From NCBI GenBank assembly GCA_026386995.1, contig JAPLMO010000076.1, positions 1 to 11,366 on the forward strand: a stretch of DNA of 11,366 bases, written 5' to 3'. The translations under genes were made by a program, and so were the position numbers. Each line of letters starts with the position of its first letter. Within the stretch, counting starts at the first letter, position 1. This document shows positions 1 through 6,444 of this stretch, piece by piece. The stretch is from Planctomycetota bacterium. GTDB lineage: Bacteria; Planctomycetota; Phycisphaerae; FEN-1346. The notes beneath the pieces are model-generated. The model ran no database searches, was not told the origin of the DNA, and was given only the letters and a program-made list of their open reading frames with translations.

Positions 1-1665
1 GCAATCGCGGGGGCGTTCTTTTTCCTCCAGTTCGGGTCCAGGCTGAACTGGATCGTCGTCGATTACCTGGCGATGCCCACGGAGGTCCTCCAGTACATCT
101 GGGCCCAGTATCCCGTCCTCCTGATCTTTGGCGGGTTGGCGGTCTTCATAGGGGCGATGTACTGGGCGCTTGCGCGGCTACTGTGGTCGGGCCCGCGGCC
201 GTCGGCCTCGATCTGGACGCGGCCGGTCCTGTGCCTCTGCCTGGTTGCCTTGTGCATCTTCGAGATACGCGGCACGCTGGACGGCAAGATGCTGCACCCG
301 GGCGCAGCCCATGCCGTCAGCGACAACGGCGCGGTCGGCCAACTGACGCTCAACGACGTTTACAGCCTGGTCGAGGCCCTGAGGTCGGAGTGGCGCGACG
401 AAAGCCTCGAAGGCCGCGAGTTCCCCCTTCCGCCGCCCGAACGCGCCGAGCAGGTGGCCCGCGCCATGCTCTACCAGCCCCAGGACGTCGACCTGAAACG
501 GCCCGACAACCCGCTCTGGCGGCGGACGGTCACCGGCAAGCCGCAGACGGACTACAACGTCGTCCTGGTCCTGATGGAGAGCATGACCGGCAAGCCCGTC
601 GGGCTCCTGGGCCACTCGCCGAGCCACACGCCGAACCTCGACGCCCTCGGGCGCGACGGCCTCTCGTTCGACCGCATGTACGCCGTCGGCATCCGCACGC
701 GGCGGTCCTTCTGCAACACCCTGTGCGGGCATCCCGACTTCAGCGAGAAGTCGCTCCTCGTGCGGGCCAGGGCCATCGGACAGTTCCTCTCGCTGCCGCA
801 GTTCTTCCGCGACCGCGGCTACAAGACGGCCTTCGTCTACGGCGGCAAGCCGGGGTGGGACAACATGCAGGCGTTTCTGGCCGGCGGCGGCGTCGAGGAG
901 TTCATCGGCCAGGAAGACGGGCCGCAGGGCGAACTGGTCAACCCCTGGGGCGTCGCCGACGAACTGACCTTCAGGAAGGCCCACGACCGCTTCGTCTCTT
1001 ACGGCGACGAGAAGTTCTTCGCGGCGATCCTGACGATCACCAACCACGAGCCGTTCCATGCCCCGGCGGGGCGGGTGGAGTTCCTGCCCGGCGACTCGCA
1101 GGAAGTCAAGAAGATCAACTGTTACCGATATGCCGATTGGGCGCTGGGCGACTTCTTCCGCCGGGCACGCCAGGCCCCGTATTTCAATCGCACGATCTTC
1201 GTCCTGGTGGCCGACCACGGCCGCGACTTCTCTCCCGGCCCCTTGATCGACGCCGAAGGCTACCGCGTGCCGTGCGTCATCTACGCCCCCGGCATCGTGG
1301 CGCCGGGCCGCATCGGCACGGTGGCCGGCCAGACGGACCTCCCGCCGACGATCCTGGCGCTTCTGGGCGGACAGTTCGACCATTGCTTCCTCGGCCGCAA
1401 CCTCGTGGCCGTGCCGCCCGACGACGGCTTCGCCTTCCTGCGGAGCACCGACATGATCGGCTTTGTGCGCGGCGACCGGATGATTGCCCTGCCGCCCATG
1501 AGAACGCCGGTGCTCTATCGCCTGGGCAACGGGGCCTTGGGCCTGATCGAGGGCGCCACATCCGAGATCGCCGGCCTCCAGGAACAGGCGCTGTCGTACC
1601 ACTACCTCGGCGTCAAATTATATCTGGATATGAAGTACCGCCCGCCGGAAAGGGCGCAGCAGTAG
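1..1665 (+). CDS. LTA-synthase-like sulfatase-family membrane protein (5' end outside window)
   Basis: The frame is open to the first base of the window, so the start lies upstream; 554 residues are visible. The N-terminal part is membrane-embedded: a segment ending in AGAFFFLQFG, the loop RLNWIVVDYLAMPTEVLQ typical of this family, and hydrophobic stretches near window residues 39-62 and 74-88. The rest is a sulfatase/alkaline-phosphatase fold expected outside the cytoplasmic membrane. Probable metal and active-site residues are Glu of LVLMESM (codon 577), Thr of GIRTRRSF (codon 697, the likely nucleophile), His of TNHEPF (codon 1045) and Asp-His of VADHGRDF (codon 1213). Family members transfer phosphoglycerol or phosphoethanolamine groups to surface polymers; the substrate here cannot be read from sequence. 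Met at codon 73 is internal to the conserved loop and is not the true start. The TAG stop lies inside the first REP copy, so the last residues may have changed when the repeat arrived. Confidence 0.87.
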   Translation, partial: AIAGAFFFLQFGSRLNWIVVDYLAMPTEVLQYIWAQYPVLLIFGGLAVFIGAMYWALARLLWSGPRPSASIWTRPVLCLCLVALCIFEIRGTLDGKMLHPGAAHAVSDNGAVGQLTLNDVYSLVEALRSEWRDESLEGREFPLPPPERAEQVARAMLYQPQDVDLKRPDNPLWRRTVTGKPQTDYNVVLVLMESMTGKPVGLLGHSPSHTPNLDALGRDGLSFDRMYAVGIRTRRSFCNTLCGHPDFSEKSLLVRARAIGQFLSLPQFFRDRGYKTAFVYGGKPGWDNMQAFLAGGGVEEFIGQEDGPQGELVNPWGVADELTFRKAHDRFVSYGDEKFFAAILTITNHEPFHAPAGRVEFLPGDSQEVKKINCYRYADWALGDFFRRARQAPYFNRTIFVLVADHGRDFSPGPLIDAEGYRVPCVIYAPGIVAPGRIGTVAGQTDLPPTILALLGGQFDHCFLGRNLVAVPPDDGFAFLRSTDMIGFVRGDRMIALPPMRTPVLYRLGNGALGLIEGATSEIAGLQEQALSYHYLGVKLYLDMKYRPPERAQQ

Positions 1666-1734
1666 GTAGGGTGCGTGCTTGCACGCACGCGGACGACGAA
1701 AAAGTAGGTAGGGTGCGTGCTTGCACGCACGCGG
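1662..1734 (+). repeat. Two forward REP palindromes upstream of the RAYT gene
   Basis: Copy 1 is 1662-1692 and copy 2 is 1704-1734, a 42-base period. Each reads AGTAGGTAGG followed by a perfect hairpin with 8-bp arms, GTGCGTGC and GCACGCAC, around a TT loop (1671-1688 and 1713-1730), then GCGGACG. GTAG beside a palindrome is the classical organisation of REP sequences recognised by RAYT proteins. The TAG at 1663-1665 in copy 1 is also the sulfatase stop codon. A GTG inside copy 2 (1717) opens the RAYT frame but is unlikely to be its start. Confidence 0.9.
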
Positions 1735-1755
1735 ACGCCGGTGTACGATTCTCGT

Positions 1756-2310
1756 ATGAGCAACTATCGCCGACCGACGGTCAAAGGCGGAACGTTCTTC
1801 TTTACCGTCGTCTCGTATCATCGTCGGCCTATCCTGATTTTGCCGCTGGCGCGGCGGGCGCTCCATGATGCCTTGGCCCTCACCCGCCGCGAGCGGCCGT
1901 TTGACATCGTGGCCATGGTGCTCTTGCCCGATCATCTGCACGCCGTCTGGACGCTGCCAGAAGGCGACGCCGATTTCTCTGTTCGGTGGAAACTGGTCAA
2001 GACGCGGGTGACCCGGGCCTTGGCCGACCACGATCTGGCGCCTTGCGGCACGACCCCTTCGCGCCGCCATCGCCAGGAACGCGACGTCTGGCAACGACGA
2101 TTCTGGGACCACGCGATTCGCGACGATGAGGACTTCCGGCGTCATGTGGATTACATCCATTGGAACCCCGTGAAACATGCGCTCGTGTCGCGGGTCAGGG
2201 ACTGGCCCTATTCCACGTTTCACCGGTATGTTCGCGAAGGGGTCTATGCGGAGGGCTGGGGTTCTACGGAACCGCCGAGCATCGCTGGTTTTGACGGGGC
2301 GGGCGAGTAG
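1756..2310 (+). CDS. REP-associated tyrosine transposase (RAYT, Y1 HUH family)
   Basis: 184 residues, the usual size for this family. The HUH metal-binding motif is in LLPDHLHAVW with His60 and His62, and the probable catalytic tyrosine is Tyr133 in DYIHWNPVKH, followed by the family-typical DWPYSTFHRYV and GVYAEGWG. RAYTs are single-strand DNA nucleases/transferases related to the IS200/IS605 transposase; they act on REP hairpins next to a GTAG-type tetranucleotide. Such repeats lie on both sides of this gene, which strongly supports the assignment. ATG at 1756 is preferred because the alternative GTG at 1717 lies inside a REP and would add residues absent from the family; no strong Shine-Dalgarno is seen. 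All key residues are present and the frame is intact, so the protein could be active. GC is similar to the host genes, unlike the neighbouring HEPN gene. Confidence 0.93.
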   Translation: MSNYRRPTVKGGTFFFTVVSYHRRPILILPLARRALHDALALTRRERPFDIVAMVLLPDHLHAVWTLPEGDADFSVRWKLVKTRVTRALADHDLAPCGTTPSRRHRQERDVWQRRFWDHAIRDDEDFRRHVDYIHWNPVKHALVSRVRDWPYSTFHRYVREGVYAEGWGSTEPPSIAGFDGAGE

Positions 2311-2334
2311 CCGGGTTGCCTTTCCGATGAGCAT

Positions 2335-2464
2335 GTAGGGTGCGTGCTTGCACGCACGCGGCATGTAGGGTGCGTGCTTGCACGCACGCGGCATGTAGGG
2401 TGCGTGCTCGCACGCACGCGGACATTGAGCGGCTTCTCCGCGTGCGTGCAAGTACGCACCCTAC
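2335..2464. repeat. Three tandem forward REPs and one inverted REP downstream of the RAYT gene
   Basis: Forward copies are 2335-2361, 2365-2391 and 2395-2421, an exact 30-base period with CAT as spacer. The third has a TC loop instead of TT. The inverted copy is 2438-2464 and carries one base change in one arm (GTACGCAC). Between forward and inverted copies lies ATTGAGCGGCTTCTCC, which resembles GATGAGCGCCCTTTCC before the inverted copy at 3326; a similar linker therefore occurs in both modules, as in BIMEs (bacterial interspersed mosaic elements). Confidence 0.9.
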
Positions 2465-2475
2465 GGACTGATTGC

Positions 2476-2481
2476 GAGGAG
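2476..2481 (+). promoter_or_regulatory. Strong Shine-Dalgarno (GAGGAG) ahead of the HEPN gene without a standard start codon nearby
   Basis: GAGGAG is followed after four bases by ATT (2486), in frame with the HEPN gene. No in-frame ATG, GTG or TTG occurs between the upstream TGA at 2426 and GTG 2540. Either ATT is used, or an ancestral ATG has mutated, or the true start is GTG 2540 and this match is chance. Confidence 0.45.
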
Positions 2482-2539
2482 AACCATTCTTACGAAATAC
2501 AACATAGTTTGTCAGGCCCCAGGTGCCGAAACCTACACG

Positions 2540-3229
2540 GTGTGCGCATACAGCGGCACAGATCTATCCCAGGTTCTTGGCATCAGCCCACCAGTCAACA
2601 TGACCGAAGGCAGTTATGGGTGGATGCAATTGTGCGGTCTTGTGAATGTCCAAGTCGGCGGCCAAACACAACCTGCCTATGTTGACTTCCGGCCCAATGA
2701 CGCGAAGCTTCGCCTGAGCAAGGAACCCAAGAATGAGACACAAGAGCGGCGCCCTGATTTGCCGCCTGGCGTGCTGGAAGAGATGCCCCTTGATCCTGAT
2801 AGGTACGAGAGGCTTTCTCAACTGCCGGCTCTGCTCATAGAGGCCGGTCCTTATTGCGACTTGATTAGGGAAGCGAGGGACGTGTTTGTCGACGGGCACT
2901 TCTATGCGTGTGTCGCAATGTGCGGAATCTCTATTGAGAGATTTCAGCGAGACAAGGCGAAGCCATATGGCGGCGATAGTGAACACAAGATCCAGCGTGT
3001 TAGGGGCATACTGATAAAGCATAAGGTCCTCAAGTCGGGAACACTCACACTGTGCAAGAAAATGGCATTCCTACGGAACGAGTACGCCCACGGCCATGGG
3101 CTGAAGCCCAAAGAAGACGCCTTCACGGCTCTCAAATGGATGCACTGCTTCATAGACAATGAAACCAATTTGATGCGGGACTACGTAATCGCGAATGGCA
3201 TACTGAGTCGAAAACGTGCCGAGTTGTAG
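2540..3229 (+). CDS. Hypothetical protein with C-terminal HEPN-like domain
   Basis: 229 residues from GTG 2540. The C-terminal half is helical and has the pattern of HEPN/DUF4145-type domains: IREARDVFVDGHFYACVAMC, then GISIERF, and later RNEYAH (Arg179 to His184), which fits the R-polar-x3-H form of the HEPN RNase motif. HEPN proteins are often RNases in toxin-antitoxin, abortive-infection or CRISPR-linked systems, though many are non-catalytic. No nucleotidyltransferase or other antitoxin partner is present. The N-terminal ~80 residues match nothing I recognise. The frame stays open back to 2429 and the residues before GTG 2540 look protein-like (TKYNIVCQAPGAETYTV), so the gene probably begins near 2486, just after a GAGGAG site. 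GC is about 50-55 percent, below its neighbours, suggesting foreign origin. It lies between two REP modules whose GTAG ends face it; its TAG stop abuts the next REP. Confidence 0.68.
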   Translation: MCAYSGTDLSQVLGISPPVNMTEGSYGWMQLCGLVNVQVGGQTQPAYVDFRPNDAKLRLSKEPKNETQERRPDLPPGVLEEMPLDPDRYERLSQLPALLIEAGPYCDLIREARDVFVDGHFYACVAMCGISIERFQRDKAKPYGGDSEHKIQRVRGILIKHKVLKSGTLTLCKKMAFLRNEYAHGHGLKPKEDAFTALKWMHCFIDNETNLMRDYVIANGILSRKRAEL

Positions 3230-3232
3230 TAG

Positions 3233-3259
3233 GTAGGGTGCGTGCTTGCACGCACGCGG
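3233..3259 (+). repeat. Forward REP palindrome downstream of the HEPN gene
   Basis: Starts GTAGGG and carries the same perfect 8-bp-arm hairpin with TT loop at 3238-3255. It is preceded by AGTAG, so positions 3228-3238 read AGTAGGTAGGG exactly as in the two copies upstream of the RAYT gene. The HEPN stop codon TAG (3227-3229) overlaps this extended 5' part by two bases. Confidence 0.9.
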
Positions 3260-3312
3260 AGCGGATGGGTGTTCTGCACCCACCGACAATACTTGACGGG
3301 GTTGGCGAGTAG
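3256..3312 (+). pseudogene. Relic resembling the C terminus of a second RAYT
   Basis: In the frame ending at TAG 3310-3312 the sequence encodes AERMGVLHPPTILDGVGE and a stop. The intact RAYT ends AEGWGSTEPPSIAGFDGAGE and a stop. The pattern G, PP, I, DG, GE-stop is conserved with a two-residue gap, and the DNA agrees as well: TTGACGGGG...GCGAGTAG is shared around both stops, and CCTTTCCG follows both. The leading GCGGA is part of the REP and so is not independent evidence. Only about 18 codons remain, with no HUH motif or tyrosine. It could instead be a linker shared by the REP modules; the protein-level match makes a relic more likely. Confidence 0.5.
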
Positions 3313-3325
3313 ATGAGCGCCCTTT

Positions 3326-3386
3326 CCGCGTGCGTGCACGCACGCACCCTACGGGCTTTCCGCGTGCGTGCAAGCACGCACCCTAC
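3326..3386 (-). repeat. Two inverted REP palindromes at the 3' end of uvrA
   Basis: Copies at 3326-3352 and 3360-3386, read on the minus strand as GTAGGG plus the hairpin; the first has an AC loop in place of AA. Both are preceded on the plus strand by CTTTCCGCG, and the inverted copy at 2438 has the similar CTTCTCCGCG. The uvrA stop (complement of CTA, 3383-3385) is the TAG of the GTAG in the last copy. Confidence 0.9.
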
Positions 3387-6271
3387 GAACTGGCCAGACG
3401 CTGCCGCAGGAACCGCCCGGTATACGACCGCTCGCAGGCCGCCACTTTGTCGGGCGGCCCCACGACGACCAACTCACCGCCCGCCTCGCCGCCCTCGGGG
3501 CCGAGGTCGATCACCCAGTCGGCCTGGCTGATGAAATCGAGGTTGTGCTCGATCACCAGCACGCTGTGCCCGGCGTGGACCAGCCGGTGAAAGGTCTTCA
3601 GCAGCACCTGCACGTCGGCCATGTGGAGGCCGGTGGTCGGCTCGTCGAAGATGAAGAGCCAGTGCTCGCCTTTCTTCGGGGCGGCCAGGTATGAGGCGAG
3701 TTTCAGGCGCTGGGCCTCGCCGCCCGAGAGGCTTGCCGTGCTCTGCCCCAGCCTGAGGTACCCGAGGCCCACGTCCACGAGGGGCTTGAGGTGCTCGACG
3801 ATGGCCTCGTGCCCGGCAAAGTGGGCCATCGCCTGATCGACCGTCATGTCGAGGATATCGGCGATGTTCTTGCCGTTCCATCGCACGTCGAGGACCTTCT
3901 TCTTGAACCGCCGGCCGCCGCACTCCTGGCACACGACCGTCACGTCGGCCATGAAGTACATGTCATAGGTGACCGTGCCGACGCCCTTGCAGACCTCGCA
4001 CCGGCCGCCCGCGATGTTGAAGGAAAAGTCCCCCGCCGTGATGCCGGCGAGGCGGGCCTTCGGCGTGTCGGCCATCAGCGTGCGGATGGCGGCGTACGCC
4101 TTCGTGTACGTGACCGGGTTGGACCGCGAACTCAGGCCGATGGGCGACTGGTCCACGAGGATCAGGTCGTCGAGTTCGTCGGTCCCCTCCAGGTTGTCGC
4201 ACGCGCCGACCTCTTCGACCGCCTCGCCGCGCCGGTGCTTGAACTGCCCGTAAAGGATGCTGTGGACGAGCGTCGTCTTGCCGCTGCCCGAGACACCCGT
4301 CACGCAGCAGAGAACCCCCAGCGGGATGCGCGCCGTGAGGCCCTTCAGGTTGTGCTGGCGCGCCCCGGTGATGACGGCCCACCCCTTCGGCGTGCGTGCG
4401 TAGGGGGCCATCGCGCGGCCGGCGTGGACCTTCATCTGGCGGGCGGTCTCCGATACGCCGCACCGCTTCAGTTGGTCCATCGGCCCGGCGAAAATGACCT
4501 GCCCGCCGTTTTCTCCCGCGCCGGGCCCCAGGTCGATGATGTGCTCGGCGGCCTGGATGACCTCCGGGTCGTGCTCGACCACGACGACCGTGTTGCCCTT
4601 GCCGATGAGGCTGCGTAGTATTCCGACGAGTCGCTGCGTGTCTCGCGTGTGCAGGCCCACCGTCGGCTCGTCGAGAACGTAAAGCGTGTTGGTGAGGCTT
4701 GAGCCGAGGGCGGAGGCCAGGTTGATGCGCTGCGACTCGCCGCCCGAAAGCGTCCGCGTCTGGCGGTCGAGCGTCAGGTAGTCCAGGCCGACGTCGTCAA
4801 GGTAGGCGAGGCGGTTGCGGATTTCGCGGAGGAGCACCGCGGCCTTCGCCTCGTCCTCGGCCGAAAGGCGCAGGGCCTCGAACCATCGCCGCAGGCCCTT
4901 GACGGGCAGCACGACCAGGTCGGCCAGGCGCCGGCCGCCGACAAAAACGTTCATCGCCTCCGGCCGCAGCCGCTTCCCGCCGCATTCAGGGCACGTATAG
5001 TAGCCGCGGTACCGCGCGATCATCACGCGGACGTGGACCTTGTACCGCTTGGTGTCGAGCCAGTCGAAGAACCCGCGGATGCCGATCCAGCCGTTGCCGG
5101 CGGCCTCGTGATCGCCGTCCCAGATGAACCGGCGGGCCGATTCCGGCAGATCCATGTATGGCACGTCCGTCCTTATGCCGCGCGCGCGGCAGGCGCGGCG
5201 GCACTCTCGGTGCAACTCTTTGTAGGCGGGTGTCTGCCAGCAGGTGATCGCCCCGTTGTCGATGCTCTTGCGCGGGTCGGGGATGATCTTGTTCGGGTCC
5301 AGGCCGCTGACTCGCCCGAAGCCTTCGCACGTTGGGCACGCGCCGACGGCGCTGTTGAACGAGAACAGTTGCGGGTCGGGCTCCGGAAACTCCCGCCCGC
5401 ACTTGGCGCAGTTGAAGCGGATGTCGAACGCGAGACGCTGGTCGGTCGAAAAGGGGTCTGACCCCCTAATCTGTTGGGGGTCTGACCCCTTTTCGGCCGA
5501 GCCCGTTGCGGCCGCCGCGGGCGATTTCCCCTCCGCCGCCGGCGCTTCCTGCTTCGGCAGCACCCGCACTGCCGCACGCCCGTGCCCCACTTTGAAGGCC
5601 GATTCCAGCGATTCCGCCAGGCGCGCGCGGCTGTGGGTCGCGGGATCGGCCAGCATGAGCCGGTCGAGGATGACATCCAGCGCGGCCGGCACGTCGGCGT
5701 CGGCCACGTCCGTCACCTCGACCATGCGGCCGGTCAGCCAGAGGCGCCTGAGGCCCAGCCTCTCCAGTTCCCGCCGCAGGCTGTCCCACGGCCGGTCGCC
5801 GCGCTCGATGGGGGCCGTCACCAGCAGCCGCGAGCCGGGGGGAAGTTTCAGCACCTCGTCCACCGCCCCGGTGACGGTGTGCTTGACGATGCGGACATTG
5901 CAGTCCGGGCAGATCGTCTCGCCGGCGTTGGCGAAAAGCAGCCGCAGGTAATCCGAAATCTCGGTGGCCGTGCCGACGGTAGATCGGGCGTTCTTGACGG
6001 TGTTTTTCTGCTCCAGGGCGATGGCGGGCGGCAGGCCCGTGATGGAGTCGACCGGCGGCCGCTCCATCTGCTCCAAAAACTGGCGGCTGTAGGCCGAGAG
6101 CGACTCGACGTACCGCATCTGGCCCTCGGCGTAGAGGGTGTCGAAGGCCAGGCTGGACTTGCCCGACCCGCTGACGCCCGTTACGACCGTCAGTGCCCGG
6201 TGGGGGATCGTAACGTCGATCCCCTTGAGGTTGTGCGTTCGGGCGCCCCGTACTTCGATGCTTCGCCGCAT
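3383..6271 (-). CDS. uvrA: Excinuclease ABC subunit A (UvrA)
   Basis: 962 residues from ATG 6271 (E. coli UvrA is 940). UvrA is the cytoplasmic dimeric ATPase that finds helix-distorting DNA damage and loads UvrB in nucleotide excision repair. Two ABC modules are visible: Walker A GVSGSGKSS near residues 32-40 (Lys38) and GVSGSGKTT near 658-666; signatures LSGGESQRI near 507-515 and LSGGEAQRL near 846; Walker B LYVLDEPTVGLH and FIFDEPTTGLH. Zinc sites are CAKC...CPTC near 288-316 and CEVC...CQEC near 760-786. The start is MRRSIEVRGARTHNL, which matches the family N terminus; the upstream GTG at 6313 would add 14 atypical residues. The middle (GFFDWLDTKRYKVHVRVMIARYRGYYTC) differs from enterobacterial UvrA but fits forms I associate with planctomycetes. 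A palindrome inserted in frame at about residues 260-276 lies in a low-complexity Ala/Pro linker before the first zinc finger. The stop is supplied by a REP. No uvrB or uvrC is in the window. Confidence 0.97.
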   Translation of the reverse strand: MRRSIEVRGARTHNLKGIDVTIPHRALTVVTGVSGSGKSSLAFDTLYAEGQMRYVESLSAYSRQFLEQMERPPVDSITGLPPAIALEQKNTVKNARSTVGTATEISDYLRLLFANAGETICPDCNVRIVKHTVTGAVDEVLKLPPGSRLLVTAPIERGDRPWDSLRRELERLGLRRLWLTGRMVEVTDVADADVPAALDVILDRLMLADPATHSRARLAESLESAFKVGHGRAAVRVLPKQEAPAAEGKSPAAAATGSAEKGSDPQQIRGSDPFSTDQRLAFDIRFNCAKCGREFPEPDPQLFSFNSAVGACPTCEGFGRVSGLDPNKIIPDPRKSIDNGAITCWQTPAYKELHRECRRACRARGIRTDVPYMDLPESARRFIWDGDHEAAGNGWIGIRGFFDWLDTKRYKVHVRVMIARYRGYYTCPECGGKRLRPEAMNVFVGGRRLADLVVLPVKGLRRWFEALRLSAEDEAKAAVLLREIRNRLAYLDDVGLDYLTLDRQTRTLSGGESQRINLASALGSSLTNTLYVLDEPTVGLHTRDTQRLVGILRSLIGKGNTVVVVEHDPEVIQAAEHIIDLGPGAGENGGQVIFAGPMDQLKRCGVSETARQMKVHAGRAMAPYARTPKGWAVITGARQHNLKGLTARIPLGVLCCVTGVSGSGKTTLVHSILYGQFKHRRGEAVEEVGACDNLEGTDELDDLILVDQSPIGLSSRSNPVTYTKAYAAIRTLMADTPKARLAGITAGDFSFNIAGGRCEVCKGVGTVTYDMYFMADVTVVCQECGGRRFKKKVLDVRWNGKNIADILDMTVDQAMAHFAGHEAIVEHLKPLVDVGLGYLRLGQSTASLSGGEAQRLKLASYLAAPKKGEHWLFIFDEPTTGLHMADVQVLLKTFHRLVHAGHSVLVIEHNLDFISQADWVIDLGPEGGEAGGELVVVGPPDKVAACERSYTGRFLRQRLASS
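5447..5495. repeat. Palindromic repeat inserted in frame inside uvrA
   Basis: Two 20-base arms, 5447-5466 and 5476-5495, are inverted copies with a single central mismatch, separated by the nine bases TAATCTGTT. Each arm is itself near-palindromic (GGGGT-CTG-ACCCC). On the coding strand it reads EKGSDPQQIRGSDPF, with the GSDP unit twice, in a linker that UvrA families vary freely. This is a different sequence from the GTAG REPs, so a second family of small repeat has reached this locus. I recall similar GGGGTCAGACCCC units as widespread in bacterial genomes but cannot check that here. Confidence 0.8.
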
Positions 6272-6444
6272 AGGCGGGATAACTCCATCGTAAGGAATCC
6301 TAAAGCATACCACGCTTGGCTGCCGCCGTCAACGCCGCGAAAGGGTGTGACATAATCGCGTTGGCGGGACACGCCGCGAAAGTGGCGCAAGTGGATTGTT
6401 GCCGCCGGGGTTTATAGCCTTTAGTAGCGAATTGTATCGCGTTC

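Larger units (their letters stand above)
1662..2464. mobile_element. RAYT-REP module bounded by inverted REP copies
   Basis: The block begins with a forward REP (GTAG at 1662) and ends with an inverted REP (CTAC ending at 2464), so the GTAG ends face outward at both edges like terminal inverted repeats. Inside, in order, are two forward REPs, the RAYT gene 1756-2310, three tandem forward REPs and the closing inverted REP. No target-site duplication is visible at the edges, which fits single-strand HUH chemistry rather than a DDE transposon. Calling the whole block one mobile unit is an inference; the individual parts are directly visible. Confidence 0.6.
3233..3386. mobile_element. Short REP-bounded module, probable deletion derivative of a RAYT element
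   Basis: The block starts with a forward REP (3233-3259) and ends with an inverted REP (3360-3386), with a further inverted REP at 3326-3352. The 66 bases between the first and second REP hold a relic resembling the RAYT 3' end. The order forward REP, RAYT tail, inverted REP matches the larger module 1662-2464 with nearly all of the transposase removed, as expected for a non-autonomous element. This relationship is inferred from arrangement and short similarity. Confidence 0.5.

Noticed and set aside
1717..1755. GTG 1717 as the RAYT start
   Set aside because: The codon lies inside a REP hairpin and adds 13 residues encoded largely by the repeat; ATG 1756 gives the family-typical N terminus.
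178..1868. Long open frames overlapping the sulfatase gene on both strands (178-1602 minus, 183-1868 plus)
   Set aside because: They are shadows of high-GC codon use. Their translations are low-complexity Arg/Pro/Gly-rich with no recognisable domain, while the plus frame from base 1 has clear sulfatase-family motifs.
1618..2459. Minus-strand frames with repeated RACKHAPY or RVRASTHPT units across the REP arrays
   Set aside because: The peptide repeats are the REP sequence read through in other frames, opposite the intact RAYT gene.
2335..2464. CRISPR array
   Set aside because: The repeats are palindromic, the spacers between the forward copies are only three bases (CAT) and identical, orientation changes, and no cas gene is present. 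REP copies explain it.
6272..6313. GTG 6313 as the uvrA start
   Set aside because: It would add MVCFRIPYDGVIPP before the conserved MRRSIEVRGARTHNL start; no support in the family pattern.
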